Shown: piece after piece, positions 6,875-14,837 of the stretch
Position numbering within the stretch: position 1 is the first letter of the stretch
How the letters are laid out: each line of letters opens with the position of its first letter
IMG/VR virus record: IMGVR_UViG_3300021579_000040
Coordinates: 1 to 24,307 of that record
Length of the DNA stretch: 24,307 nt
Direction: 5' to 3' (one strand)
Origin: a virus
The notes under the pieces: model-generated
Told to the model about the DNA's origin: nothing
Seen by the model: the letters and a program-made list of their open reading frames with translations, nothing else
The model's database searches: none
Program-made: the position numbers and the translations under genes

Positions 6875-6907
6875 AAAACTATTAGGCCAACACGGCCTTT
6901 TAGTTTT
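6875..6907 (+). terminator. Intrinsic terminator T3
   Basis: AAAACTA pairs with TAGTTTT and AGGCC with GGCCT, separated by a two-base internal mismatch, with a five-base loop (AACAC) and the right arm ending in TTTT. It closes the P3 unit. Confidence 0.8.
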
Positions 6908-6926
6908 GCGAAAATAGGGGAAGCTG

Positions 6927-7562
6927 ATGGATGATTTCCCAGGAAATTCTCACGAACGTCGTCAAGCAGTACGTTCCGAATCAGAGGATACCACGACAAA
7001 GAAAGTAGAACGAGTCACAAAGGGCGTAGCTAAAAAAGCTCGCAAAAGTCTAGGTAAGAAATTCCTAGAAGTATTTGTTGGTGGGGACGCCAAGGGTGTT
7101 ATCGAATATATTCTTGTGGATGTACTCATTCCAGCATTGAAAGATGCGCTTGTAGACGCTGCGACCCAGGGTATCGAGCGTACTTTGTTTGGAGACTCTC
7201 GACAAAATCGTAGACCTTCGAATTCTTATCGACAGCCAACTAACTATAGTAGTTATAGTCGATCCTATAACCAACCGCAACCAAGACGAGAAGATCCTAG
7301 GCGTAACGCTAGACCACCGTCATCTTCATACACAGATCTCGTACTTCCATCTCGGGCAGATGCCGACGAAGTACTTGAGAGGATGTATGACCTGATCGAC
7401 AAGTATGGCAAGGCTACTGTTGCTGACTTGTATGAATTGACCGGGATCAGTTCACAATTCACAGATCAAAAGTGGGGTTGGGATATCCTAGACGGTAACC
7501 AAATTCGCCGCGTACCAGAAGGTTATCTTCTCGACCTACCCAGACCAGAAGCTCTAAACTAG
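6927..7562 (+). CDS. Conserved phage protein with C-terminal winged-helix-like domain
   Basis: 211 residues, with RBS 'ATAGGGGAAGCTG'. A basic N-terminal region (about 20-50, 'KKVERVTKGVAKKARKSLGK') leads into a hydrophobic helix 'VIEYILVDVLIPALKDALVD'. A disordered Tyr/Arg/Pro/Ser-rich linker (about 93-135) follows, then a C-terminal domain 'RADADEVLERMYDLIDKYGK'. This domain continues 'VADLYELTGI' and 'GWDILDGNQIRRVPEGYLLDLPRP', which looks like a winged-helix fold. I recall homologues in phages with similar membrane clusters. A membrane- or nucleoid-associated adaptor is possible, but no function is known. Confidence 0.75.
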   Translation: MDDFPGNSHERRQAVRSESEDTTTKKVERVTKGVAKKARKSLGKKFLEVFVGGDAKGVIEYILVDVLIPALKDALVDAATQGIERTLFGDSRQNRRPSNSYRQPTNYSSYSRSYNQPQPRREDPRRNARPPSSSYTDLVLPSRADADEVLERMYDLIDKYGKATVADLYELTGISSQFTDQKWGWDILDGNQIRRVPEGYLLDLPRPEALN

Positions 7563-7566
7563 AGTC

Positions 7567-7746
7567 ATGAACAACAGAGAACTTCTCAAAAATTATTATC
7601 GAGGCGTTAAATGGGCTCGTCAAGTAGACCGTATGTCTGACGCGCAAGTATACGCCGTTCTATGTAGACTGAGAAGTGCTACTAAACCCAATCGGGAGTT
7701 GAAAACAAATGAGTCTTGTAAATCTCAAGAATGCAGTAACAAGTAA
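7567..7746 (+). CDS. Small helical protein overlapping copy B
   Basis: 59 residues. The ATG at 7567 follows the previous stop by four bases, and the last 38 bases overlap the next gene. The segment 'NYYRGVKWARQVDRMSDAQV' with 'YAVLCRLRSA' resembles small phage proteins that carry a 'MSDAQ..A...RL' helix. No convincing RBS is present, so expression may depend on coupling to the upstream gene. The function is unknown. Confidence 0.55.
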   Translation: MNNRELLKNYYRGVKWARQVDRMSDAQVYAVLCRLRSATKPNRELKTNESCKSQECSNK

Positions 7747-8596
7747 GTTCGCACTGAATCTACTTAAGGTTCGGAAAGCCAGTCCGACGCTGATGTTTGT
7801 TGGTGGTGTAGTTGGCATTGGTGCTACCGTTTATCTGGCTTGCCGCGCTACTCTTCGGGTCGAAGAAACTATCGAGGAAGCCCGGACCGAGATCGAATTC
7901 GTCAAGACCACAGATTACGACGAAGATATCGATCGCACCAAGGATCTCTACTATGTCTATGGAAAGTCGTTCGCTTCTTTCGCCAAGTTGTTTGGGCCTC
8001 CGGTAATTCTTGGCGTTACTTCTATTGCAATGCTGACCGGTTCGCATATCATCCTGCACCGTCGTAATCTGGCTGTTACCGCAGCTTATGCGGCTCTCGA
8101 CAAGGGATTCAAGCAGTACCGTTCTCGGGTTTCTGAGAAGTATGGCGCTGTTGAGGACCAGACTCTTCGCCATGGTCTCGTGGATAAGACTATCGTTGAG
8201 GAAACTGAGACTGGACCTGTAACTCGGACCGTTAAGGTTCCCGGTAAGGATGCTCCGTCGATCTATGCTAAGATCTTCGACGAGAACAACCGAAACTGGA
8301 ATCGTCACCCGTCATACAACCAGATCTTCATTCAGTGCCAACAGAATTATGCTAACGACCTTCTTCGTGCCCGCGGGCATGTTACTCTGAATGAGGTATA
8401 TGATCTCCTTGGCATGGATCGTACCAAGGAAGGATTCGTTGTTGGGTGGGTTAATAATTCAATCGAGGGAGACGGCTACATCGACTTTGGCGTGTTCTCT
8501 GGCGATACTTTCATGGGTCAGCAGTTCGCTAATGGTGACGAGAAGTCAGTATGGTTGGACTTCAATGTTGACGGCGTTATCTACGACAAGATCTGA
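7709..8596 (+). CDS. DUF6353-like membrane protein, copy B
   Basis: 295 residues. Two TM segments (about residues 26-46 'PTLMFVGGVVGIGATVYLAC' and 93-115 'GPPVILGVTSIAMLTGSHII') flank an acidic segment 'VEETIEEARTEIEFV'. Then come 'AAYAALDKGFKQYR', a region 'NNRNWNRHPSYNQIFIQCQQ' and the C-terminal 'LNEVYDLLGMD...VGWV' block shared with copy A (4092-4832). Copy B is about 50 residues longer. The codon choice here is noticeably more GC-ending than in the upstream small genes. The function is unknown, but two paralogues kept in one genome argue for non-redundant membrane roles. Confidence 0.75.
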   Translation: MSLVNLKNAVTSKFALNLLKVRKASPTLMFVGGVVGIGATVYLACRATLRVEETIEEARTEIEFVKTTDYDEDIDRTKDLYYVYGKSFASFAKLFGPPVILGVTSIAMLTGSHIILHRRNLAVTAAYAALDKGFKQYRSRVSEKYGAVEDQTLRHGLVDKTIVEETETGPVTRTVKVPGKDAPSIYAKIFDENNRNWNRHPSYNQIFIQCQQNYANDLLRARGHVTLNEVYDLLGMDRTKEGFVVGWVNNSIEGDGYIDFGVFSGDTFMGQQFANGDEKSVWLDFNVDGVIYDKI

Positions 8597-8605
8597 GGAA
8601 TCAAG

Positions 8606-9268
8606 ATGCCGAAATTCACAACTGTTCTAGGAGTTTCGGCTCTGGTTCTTACTAGTTTCGTTGCAGGATTCATCCTTTCGAAGCGGTATGAGGATGACTT
8701 CGAATCCTTCGATGAGACGAGTGAGCCAGAGACGGACGTACGGAATATCACTGTTACTCCGGAAGATATCAACCCGCCTTACGTTTCGAAGTATTACAGT
8801 TCTCCAGAGGAAATGGCTGCCAAGGTTATTCCTGGATACAACGGATCGGTCAAGCCTCGTGAGGACAGGCAGTACAAGAAGGTTGTTTATCAATACCAAC
8901 AGCCGGTAACACCCCCGGAACACCGAGACCTGTATAAAGAACTTCTCAGTGAAAGATCTCTCGATCCGGATTTCTCACAAGACGCTGTACATGACCCCCG
9001 TGTAATTAGCGTCAAAGAGTATTTCGACGACAAATCAAGTTACGAGAAAGTAACCGTAACTTGGTATGAAGGGGATTCTGTTCTGACGGATCAGGATGAC
9101 GCCGTCGTAGAGGAATTCGTTGTTGCTATCGGGGAGGGAAACCTCTTGTTCGGTAACGACAGTGAAGACCCTAATGTTGTGTATGTCAGGAACGATCGTC
9201 TATCGACTGACTATGAGATTGTTCGCAGCGAGGGTAGTTATCGAGTCGATGTTCTAGGACTTGATTAA
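8606..9268 (+). CDS. N-terminally membrane-anchored acidic protein
   Basis: 220 residues, with the RBS 'TGAGGAATCAAG'. One N-terminal TM segment (residues 5-24, 'TTVLGVSALVLTSFVAGFIL') is followed by a long acidic linker rich in Pro/Glu/Asp. A C-terminal domain 'SYEKVTVTWYEGDSVLTDQD' to 'SDYEIVRSEGSY'-like strands follows (the sequence reads 'STDYEIVRSEGSYRVDVLG'). I recall this partner next to DUF6353 genes in other phages. The positively charged residues after the TM suggest a cytoplasmic C-terminus. The function is unknown. Confidence 0.7.
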   Translation: MPKFTTVLGVSALVLTSFVAGFILSKRYEDDFESFDETSEPETDVRNITVTPEDINPPYVSKYYSSPEEMAAKVIPGYNGSVKPREDRQYKKVVYQYQQPVTPPEHRDLYKELLSERSLDPDFSQDAVHDPRVISVKEYFDDKSSYEKVTVTWYEGDSVLTDQDDAVVEEFVVAIGEGNLLFGNDSEDPNVVYVRNDRLSTDYEIVRSEGSYRVDVLGLD

Positions 9269-9270
9269 CT

Positions 9271-9813
9271 ATGCCTCCTAAGCCCCCGCTCGATGAAGAA
9301 TACTTCGTTTGGCTTCTTGATAAAGTGGGCGGCCCAAATGGCAACGTGGATAACAAATATAACCGGTTACTCAGACTGCTATTCCAAAAGGAATTCGTCT
9401 GGATAATTCCTAATGATGATAATCGTGCTGAAGACGGAAAAGATCTCCGCTGCGCATTCATCAATCATAAGGAACTAGATGTTGAAGATATCGATCCATA
9501 TTGGCTAGAACTCGGCTGCTCTGTTTTCGAAATGCTTATTGCACTCGCTAAGCGTCTCTCGTTTGAAACCGACGGGTTTCCTTCACAAAGAGACACTAGC
9601 GGATGGTTCTGGAGTTTGATTGAAAACCTAGGTCTTTCGAACCCCAGAATGACTTCTAAAAAGATAGAAGAAATCTTAAACCGACTCATCTGGAGGACTT
9701 ACGGACCTGACGGTAGAGGTGGTCTATTCCCTCTACAAAACCCTAATGGGGACCAAAGGAAAACTGAAATCTGGTACCAAATGTGCGAATATGTGATTGA
9801 ACTTGGTATATAG
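9271..9813 (+). CDS. Conserved phage protein of unknown function
   Basis: 180 residues. The gene begins two bases after the previous stop. Conserved-looking blocks are 'FVWIIPNDDNRAEDGKDLR', 'GCSVFEMLIALAKRLSFE', 'WFWSLIENLGL', 'ILNRLIWRTYGPDGRGGLFP' and 'DQRKTEIWYQM'. I recall this family from many Gram-positive phages and mobile elements, always without an assigned function. It contains several invariant-looking Asp/Arg/Trp residues but no motif I can tie to a reaction. It directly precedes the replicase gene, which suggests a replication-linked role. Confidence 0.8.
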   Translation: MPPKPPLDEEYFVWLLDKVGGPNGNVDNKYNRLLRLLFQKEFVWIIPNDDNRAEDGKDLRCAFINHKELDVEDIDPYWLELGCSVFEMLIALAKRLSFETDGFPSQRDTSGWFWSLIENLGLSNPRMTSKKIEEILNRLIWRTYGPDGRGGLFPLQNPNGDQRKTEIWYQMCEYVIELGI

Positions 9814-9827
9814 GAAGGGGTAGACTT

Positions 9828-12800
9828 ATGGATTTCTTTCGTGTTGCGATGAGAGAAATCGAAAAAGGACCTCATAAGGGGTCGTTTGAAGTTTACCCCG
9901 ATTTCGTAGTTCGGCGATCAAAAGACCTAATGGTTCGTGGGAAAGCATTCCACGCTATCTGGGATGAAGAACAAGGCCTCTGGTCCACAGATGAATACGA
10001 CGTCGTTCGTCTTGTGGATGAAGCTCTAGATAAGTTTGCTGCTGAACAAAAAGCTATCGGGGTTACTTGTAGGGTGAAACATCTGTCTTCCTTTAAGACA
10101 AATGGTTGGACGCAGTTCCGAAATTATGTAGGACGAGTATCAGATAATGGTTGTGAACTGGATGCATCTCTAACGTTTCAGAATTCAGTCATAACTAAGA
10201 ATGACCACGCCAGTCGTCGACTCCCGTATAAATTGGAGTCGGGGAGTTATGAAGCTTGGAATGAGCTTGTCAGTACTCTATATATCCCTGAAGAACGTGC
10301 AAAGATCGAATGGTGTATAGGTTCTATTGTTGCCGGAGACTCCAAGAGTATACAGAAGTTTGCTGTGTTTTATGGAAAACCGGGAACTGGTAAGTCTACC
10401 ATATTTGACATTATCTTTAAATTGTTTGATGGATACTGTGTTACTTTCGATGCGAAAGCTCTTGTTGGTACCAATAATAGTTTTGCTACAGAAGCCTTCC
10501 GGGGTAACCCCTTGGTTGCTATCGAGCATGATAGTGACTTGTCTAAGATCGAAGATAACAGTAAACTAAACTCAATCGTCTCCCACGAAGAGATGACGTT
10601 TAATGAGAAGTACAAACCCGCGTATACTTCTCGAAGTCGTGCTATGTTGTTCATTGGTACCAATAAACCCGTTAAGATCACGGATGCCAAAGCGGGAATC
10701 ATTAGACGTCTGCTGGATATTAATCCTAGTGGAAATATTATTCCTGCTAATCATTACTTTGAACTGATCTCTAGAATTAATTTCGAATTGGGTGCAATTG
10801 CGCAGCATTGTCTTGATGTGTATAGGACGATGGGCAAGAATTATTATAATGCGTATCGCCCACTCGAGATGATGTATCGCACTGACGTCTTCTTTAATTT
10901 TATAGAAGCTTATTACGATGTCTTTAAATCTCAGAATGGTGCTACACTTCAACAAGCGTATGACTTGTATAGGGAGTACTGCAAGGAATCTGGGATAGAT
11001 TGGGTTCTTCCGAAATACAAATTCCGGGATGAATTCAAGAACTACTTTACTTCGTTTGACGAACGTTGTACTATTGACGGTGAAGCTCGGCGAAACTACT
11101 ACAGTGGATTTTCTGCCGAACCTTATCGAAGAAAAGAAAAAGTCGAAGAAGTTGTTCCACCAGCATTTGAGATAGATCAAACGGTCTCTTTGCTAGATGC
11201 ATATTTGGCTGACTGCCCGGCTCAGTATGCTAAGGATGATGGTATACCAAAACAACGATGGTCTCAGGTCACAACTACTTTGGCTGACCTAGATACGACA
11301 AAACTGCACTATGTGAAAGTACCAGAAAACCATATCGTAATTGACTTCGATTTGAAGGAAGACGATGGAATTACAAAATCTCTTGCGAGAAATATCGAGG
11401 CGGCTGGTCTTTGGCCTACCACTTACGGAGAACGTAGTAAAAGCGGTTCGGGAATCCATCTCCATTACAATTACACCGGAGATGATGCCGGAGAACTCGC
11501 TTCGAATTACGCTCCAGGAATTGAAGTCAAAACATTTCGTGGAGGTGCTAGTCTCCGTCGACGAGTTAACGGAAGCAATAAAGTTCCAGTCGCCGCAATA
11601 ACTAGTGGCCTCCCGCTAAAGGAGAGCAAACCAGTGATCGAAGATGCGGTCATTAAATCGGAAAAGGGTCTTCGCGATCTTATAGATCGAAATCTTAGAA
11701 AAGAGATACACCCAGGTACCAAACCAAGTGTCGACTTTATTGCGAAGATCCTAGATGATGTATACGCCTCGGGTCTTGCCTATGACGTCACCGATCTTCG
11801 TTCCAAATTGATTGTGTTCGCAAATAACAGCACCAACCAATCTATGGCTGCGCTCAAAATTGTGCAGCACATGAAATTCAAATCTGAAGAAGCACCGACC
11901 AAGGAACCAGAAGTTGTAGAAGATCGTCTGGTGTTCTTTGACGTTGAGGTGTTCCCAAATCTATTTGTGATTTGTTGGAAGTACGAGGGTTCTTCAACGG
12001 TAATTCGTATGATCAACCCTACGGCCCAACAGGTCGAGGCGCTATTCAAATTTAAACTCGTAGGATTCAACAACCGTAGATACGATAACCATATTCTATG
12101 GGGAGCATATCTTGGTTACACTAACCTTATGCTTTACAAGCTCTCGAAACGGATCATCGACAACGATCCAGGGGCATTGTTCGGCAAAGCGTATGATTTG
12201 TCTTATACTGATATCTACGATTTTTCTAGCAAGAAGCAGAGCCTCAAGAAGTTCGAAATAGAACTTGGTATCGCGCATGTTGAACTCAACTTCCCTTGGG
12301 ATCAACCAGTCCCAGAGGAGAGTTGGGTTGAAGTAGCCGACTACTGTGCGAATGATGTTGTGGCTACAGATGCTGTATTTATGGCTCGTAAGGGCGACTG
12401 GGATGCTAGAAAGATCCTTGCTGAACTGAGCGGACTTTCTCCCAACGATACTACTCAGAAACACACTGCACAGATCATATTCGGTGACGATCGAAATCCC
12501 CAAAGATCATTCATATATACCGACTTGTCTAAGGAATTTGATGGGTACAATTATTCTCGTGGTACTTCTAACTATCGCGATGAGACCGTTGGCGAAGGGG
12601 GTTATGTCTATGCTGAACCCGGCATCTACTCGGACGTTGCCCTATTGGACGTTGCGAGCATGCATCCTACCTCCATCAAAGAGCTCAACGTATTTGGCGA
12701 ATATACAGATCGATTCTGGGAACTCGTCGAAGGCCGGTTGGCTGTTAAGCATAAGAAGTACGAGGAAGCCCGGACGTTACTTGGTGGTAAACTGTCGAAG

Positions 12801-13607
12801 TTTCTGGACCCTTCTAATCCAGACTTGGATGCGGTTGCCGGAGCTTTGGCGTATGCTCTCAAAATTGTCGTCAACATCGTCTACGGACTTACATCGGCTC
12901 GCTTCGACAATCCCTTCAGAGATCCTCGAAATAAAGACAATATCGTCGCCAAACGAGGTGCCCTCTTCATGATCGATCTGAAGCACGCTGTCCAAGAGCG
13001 GGGCTTCACGGTTGCTCATATTAAGACCGATTCTATCAAGATCCCGACTGCAACTCCCGAGATCATCCAGTTTGTGATGGATTTCGGAAAGCAGTATGGG
13101 TATACATTCGAACATGAGGCTACCTACTCTAAGTTCTGTCTCGTGAACGACGCTGTCTACATCGCGAATGATGGTACAGACTGGCATGCTGTAGGGGCAC
13201 AATTCCAGCATCCATACGTGTTCAAGACTCTTTTCAATGACGCTGATATAGAGTTCTCGGATCTTTGTGAGCCTCGCAGTGTTAAGGAAGGAGCTATGTA
13301 TCTGGACTTCGACAATATCCCTAAGGCGGATATCAATGAAGAAACCATTGGTCGCTGGAAGTTTGTGGGACGCACTGGCTTGTTCACTCCAGTCAAGTCG
13401 GGTTGCGGTGGAGGAACTCTCTATCGTGTTAAGGGCGACAAGACGTACGCGGTAACTGGAACCAAGGGTTATCTCTGGGCCGAATCACTGAATGTTAAAC
13501 ACGATGGTCTCGACTCGATTGATATGGATTACTTCGAGACGATGGCAGAAGAAGCCATAGCCACTATCGAAAAGTTTGGTTCATTTAAGGAATTTGTATA
13601 TGGATAA
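9828..13607 (+). CDS. Fused replicase: SF3 helicase, AEP primase, exonuclease and PolB
   Basis: 1259 residues, with the RBS 'GGAAGGGGTAGACTT'. Domains in order: (1) D5-like SF3 helicase, about 150-430, with Walker A GKPGTGKST at 183-191, Walker B-type 'VAIEHDSD' at 230-237 and a sensor 'FIGTNKP' at 275-281. (2) AEP-type primase-polymerase, about 450-600, with IDFDL (D506, D508), SGSGIHLHY (H544) and GIEV (E566). (3) DnaQ-like 3'-5' exonuclease, about 700-870, with DVE (D705, E707), 'GFNNRRYDNH' and 'YCANDV' (D843). (4) Family-B polymerase, about 920-1259, with motif A 'DVASMHPTSI' (D941), motif B K1012...N1016..YG and motif C 'KTDS' (D1068). The second, metal-binding Asp of the usual DTDS is kept, while the first is Lys. 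It would unwind, prime and copy phage DNA. Confidence 0.9.
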   Translation: MDFFRVAMREIEKGPHKGSFEVYPDFVVRRSKDLMVRGKAFHAIWDEEQGLWSTDEYDVVRLVDEALDKFAAEQKAIGVTCRVKHLSSFKTNGWTQFRNYVGRVSDNGCELDASLTFQNSVITKNDHASRRLPYKLESGSYEAWNELVSTLYIPEERAKIEWCIGSIVAGDSKSIQKFAVFYGKPGTGKSTIFDIIFKLFDGYCVTFDAKALVGTNNSFATEAFRGNPLVAIEHDSDLSKIEDNSKLNSIVSHEEMTFNEKYKPAYTSRSRAMLFIGTNKPVKITDAKAGIIRRLLDINPSGNIIPANHYFELISRINFELGAIAQHCLDVYRTMGKNYYNAYRPLEMMYRTDVFFNFIEAYYDVFKSQNGATLQQAYDLYREYCKESGIDWVLPKYKFRDEFKNYFTSFDERCTIDGEARRNYYSGFSAEPYRRKEKVEEVVPPAFEIDQTVSLLDAYLADCPAQYAKDDGIPKQRWSQVTTTLADLDTTKLHYVKVPENHIVIDFDLKEDDGITKSLARNIEAAGLWPTTYGERSKSGSGIHLHYNYTGDDAGELASNYAPGIEVKTFRGGASLRRRVNGSNKVPVAAITSGLPLKESKPVIEDAVIKSEKGLRDLIDRNLRKEIHPGTKPSVDFIAKILDDVYASGLAYDVTDLRSKLIVFANNSTNQSMAALKIVQHMKFKSEEAPTKEPEVVEDRLVFFDVEVFPNLFVICWKYEGSSTVIRMINPTAQQVEALFKFKLVGFNNRRYDNHILWGAYLGYTNLMLYKLSKRIIDNDPGALFGKAYDLSYTDIYDFSSKKQSLKKFEIELGIAHVELNFPWDQPVPEESWVEVADYCANDVVATDAVFMARKGDWDARKILAELSGLSPNDTTQKHTAQIIFGDDRNPQRSFIYTDLSKEFDGYNYSRGTSNYRDETVGEGGYVYAEPGIYSDVALLDVASMHPTSIKELNVFGEYTDRFWELVEGRLAVKHKKYEEARTLLGGKLSKFLDPSNPDLDAVAGALAYALKIVVNIVYGLTSARFDNPFRDPRNKDNIVAKRGALFMIDLKHAVQERGFTVAHIKTDSIKIPTATPEIIQFVMDFGKQYGYTFEHEATYSKFCLVNDAVYIANDGTDWHAVGAQFQHPYVFKTLFNDADIEFSDLCEPRSVKEGAMYLDFDNIPKADINEETIGRWKFVGRTGLFTPVKSGCGGGTLYRVKGDKTYAVTGTKGYLWAESLNVKHDGLDSIDMDYFETMAEEAIATIEKFGSFKEFVYG

Positions 13608-13692
13608 GAATTCTAAAGACGCAGTTGGATCCGTTCTCCTGGTGATAATGGTTATTGCTATATTGGTGCTTGTCGGCACCTTCTGTGATTAG
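13600..13692 (+). CDS. 30-residue single-TM peptide
   Basis: The ATG at 13600 overlaps the last eight bases of the replicase gene. The product 'MDKNSKDAVGSVLLVIMVIA' continues as a hydrophobic stretch and ends 'GTFCD'. A charged N-terminus and one clean TM helix make it look like a real microprotein rather than random reading. The nearest purine-rich stretch is TTTAAGGAA at 13585-13593, with acceptable spacing. The next gene starts 13 bases later. No family is assigned. Confidence 0.55.
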   Translation: MDKNSKDAVGSVLLVIMVIAILVLVGTFCD

Positions 13693-13705
13693 AAAGGTTT
13701 TACCT

Positions 13706-13993
13706 ATGAGTGTTCGTACCTATCGCCCCAAGGGTACCTCGGCTAAGGCTATCCAATTCACCAAGGATGAAGCTGAAGAAGCCCGCGATTGGTGCAATGG
13801 GCGACTGGTGGAGGTCGAAGGTAACTGGACTCTGCTAGTAGCTACCTTTGACGGTGTACTCGAGGTCAAGGAAGGCGACTACCTTTACTTCGTCAAGAAC
13901 GAAGGATTCGCTTCCCTATCCCAGAAGGAATTCGAGGCGCGTTTCGAGCCAATCCGCGTTACTCGAAGTGAAGTGGCTTCTTCGATTGGCTAG
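13706..13993 (+). CDS. Small conserved phage protein, 'GDY/GDW' family copy 1
   Basis: 95 residues from the ATG at 13706 (RBS 'AGAAAGGTTTTACCT'). The pattern is 'AKAIQFTKDEAEEARDWCNG', later 'VKEGDYLYFVKNEGF' and 'SQKEFEARFEPI'. It matches a widespread small phage protein that couples an N-terminal 'A.Q.T' strand with a 'V..GDW(I/L)' strand. A paralogue lies at 14838-15119. The family is common in actinophages and has no proven function. Confidence 0.75.
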   Translation: MSVRTYRPKGTSAKAIQFTKDEAEEARDWCNGRLVEVEGNWTLLVATFDGVLEVKEGDYLYFVKNEGFASLSQKEFEARFEPIRVTRSEVASSIG

Positions 13994-14051
13994 TTTTATT
14001 GGAGCTGGGCTTCTAAGGAGGTCCAGCCCTCTAATGATGAAAGGTATTATC

Positions 14052-14195
14052 ATGGCTGCTCCTAGTTGGGTACATAGTTCCCACAACATGAAGAAACTCG
14101 CTGGCGGATCTAATCACTATTACTGCACGAAGTGCAAGGCCACCACTAGCGAGAAGTCCGCGGCAACCACTTTGAAGACGAGATGTCTGAGGTAA
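14052..14195 (+). CDS. Small CxxC protein
   Basis: 47 residues from the ATG at 14052 (RBS AAAGG at 14040-14044, spacing 7). Alternative in-frame starts at 14034 and 14037 lie 11-14 bases after a perfect AAGGAGGT (14015-14022) and would add six residues, so the start is uncertain. The centre has 'NHYYCTKCKATTSE' and the C-terminus 'TRCLR', giving three cysteines that could form part of a zinc site. The gene overlaps the upstream region of the next gene. The function is unknown. Confidence 0.6.
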   Translation: MAAPSWVHSSHNMKKLAGGSNHYYCTKCKATTSEKSAATTLKTRCLR

Positions 14196-14197
14196 TT

Positions 14198-14695
14198 ATG
14201 AGCCAGCCTGAACCATTTACTCTCGAAAACGCTCGTATCATTTTCCGGAACTTTGCAGGGAAGGAGGGTGCGTATAACCGGGAAGGAGATCGTAACTTCT
14301 GTGTGATTCTCGAGCCTGATATGGCCGAACGCCTTGAACTCGAAGGCTGGAATATCAAGATGCTTCGAGGTCGGGAAGAAGACGAACCGGACGTTCCGTA
14401 TTTGTCTGTCTCGGTAGGTTATAAGAGTCGTCCTCCGACAATTGTTATGATTGGCTCTCGAGGACGTACTTCGTTGGGTGCGGACGATATCGAACTTCTG
14501 GACTGGGTCGACATCAAGACCTGCGATATTGTCATTCGTCCTTATGTCTGGACTATTGGACTTAAGACTGGTGTGAAGGCCTATGTAAAGGCTCTGTATG
14601 CCATTCTGGAGGAAGATGATCTGGCTATCAAGTATGCGGTTATCCCCGAAGTTCCGATGTCTGAGAATCCTTCTAAACCCCCTTGGCGAGACTGA
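14198..14695 (+). CDS. Probable single-stranded DNA-binding protein
   Basis: 165 residues from the ATG at 14198 (RBS 'TGAGGTAATT'). The in-frame ATG at 14183 has a poorer RBS. The opening 'ENARIIFRNFAGKEGAYNRE' with 'GDRNFCVILEPDMAERLELE' and the central 'VSVGYKSRPPTIVMI' are followed by 'DIELLDWVDIKTCDIVIRPY' and 'GVKAYVKALYAILEEDDL'. They match a phage family with a predicted OB-like beta barrel that is annotated as ssDNA-binding in related phages. Its place after the replicase supports a role in coating replication intermediates. The family call is from recalled consensus. Confidence 0.65.
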   Translation: MSQPEPFTLENARIIFRNFAGKEGAYNREGDRNFCVILEPDMAERLELEGWNIKMLRGREEDEPDVPYLSVSVGYKSRPPTIVMIGSRGRTSLGADDIELLDWVDIKTCDIVIRPYVWTIGLKTGVKAYVKALYAILEEDDLAIKYAVIPEVPMSENPSKPPWRD

Positions 14696-14829
14696 TGGGG
14701 AATGAAGAAAGTAATAATTGTCTAGTTTGCGGAAAACCAGACGAAGAGAAAGCAATGTGTTTCAAGGGTGAAAACTGGTGTTGTGAAAACCACCGGAAAG
14801 TCCTTGTAGCCAACGAAGAGAAAGTATAA
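14695..14829 (+). CDS. 44-residue zinc-ribbon-like protein
   Basis: The ATG at 14695 shares one base with the TGA of the previous gene. The product reads 'NNCLVCGKPDEEKAMCFKGE' followed by 'NWCCENHRKVLVANEEKV'. The CxxC, then C..., CC and H are spaced like a small zinc ribbon. Such peptides in phages may bind DNA or host proteins. No RBS better than GCGAGACTG is present, so translational coupling is likely. Confidence 0.6.
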   Translation: MGNEESNNCLVCGKPDEEKAMCFKGENWCCENHRKVLVANEEKV

Positions 14830-14837
14830 AATACTCA

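Noticed and set aside
7760-8308. 182-residue open frame on the minus strand.
   Set aside because: It lies wholly inside the DUF6353-like gene, has no RBS and no family resemblance, and all other genes are on the plus strand.
10572-11180. 202-residue open frame on the minus strand inside the replicase.
   Set aside because: Shadow of the replicase reading frame; Ile/Phe/Arg-rich with no motif.
12484-12972. 162-residue plus-strand frame inside the polymerase domain.
   Set aside because: It is an alternate frame of conserved polymerase sequence, rich in Ser and Leu, without any RBS or motif.
14120-14755. 211-residue open frame on the minus strand.
   Set aside because: Antisense to four plus-strand genes, no RBS and no recognisable domain.
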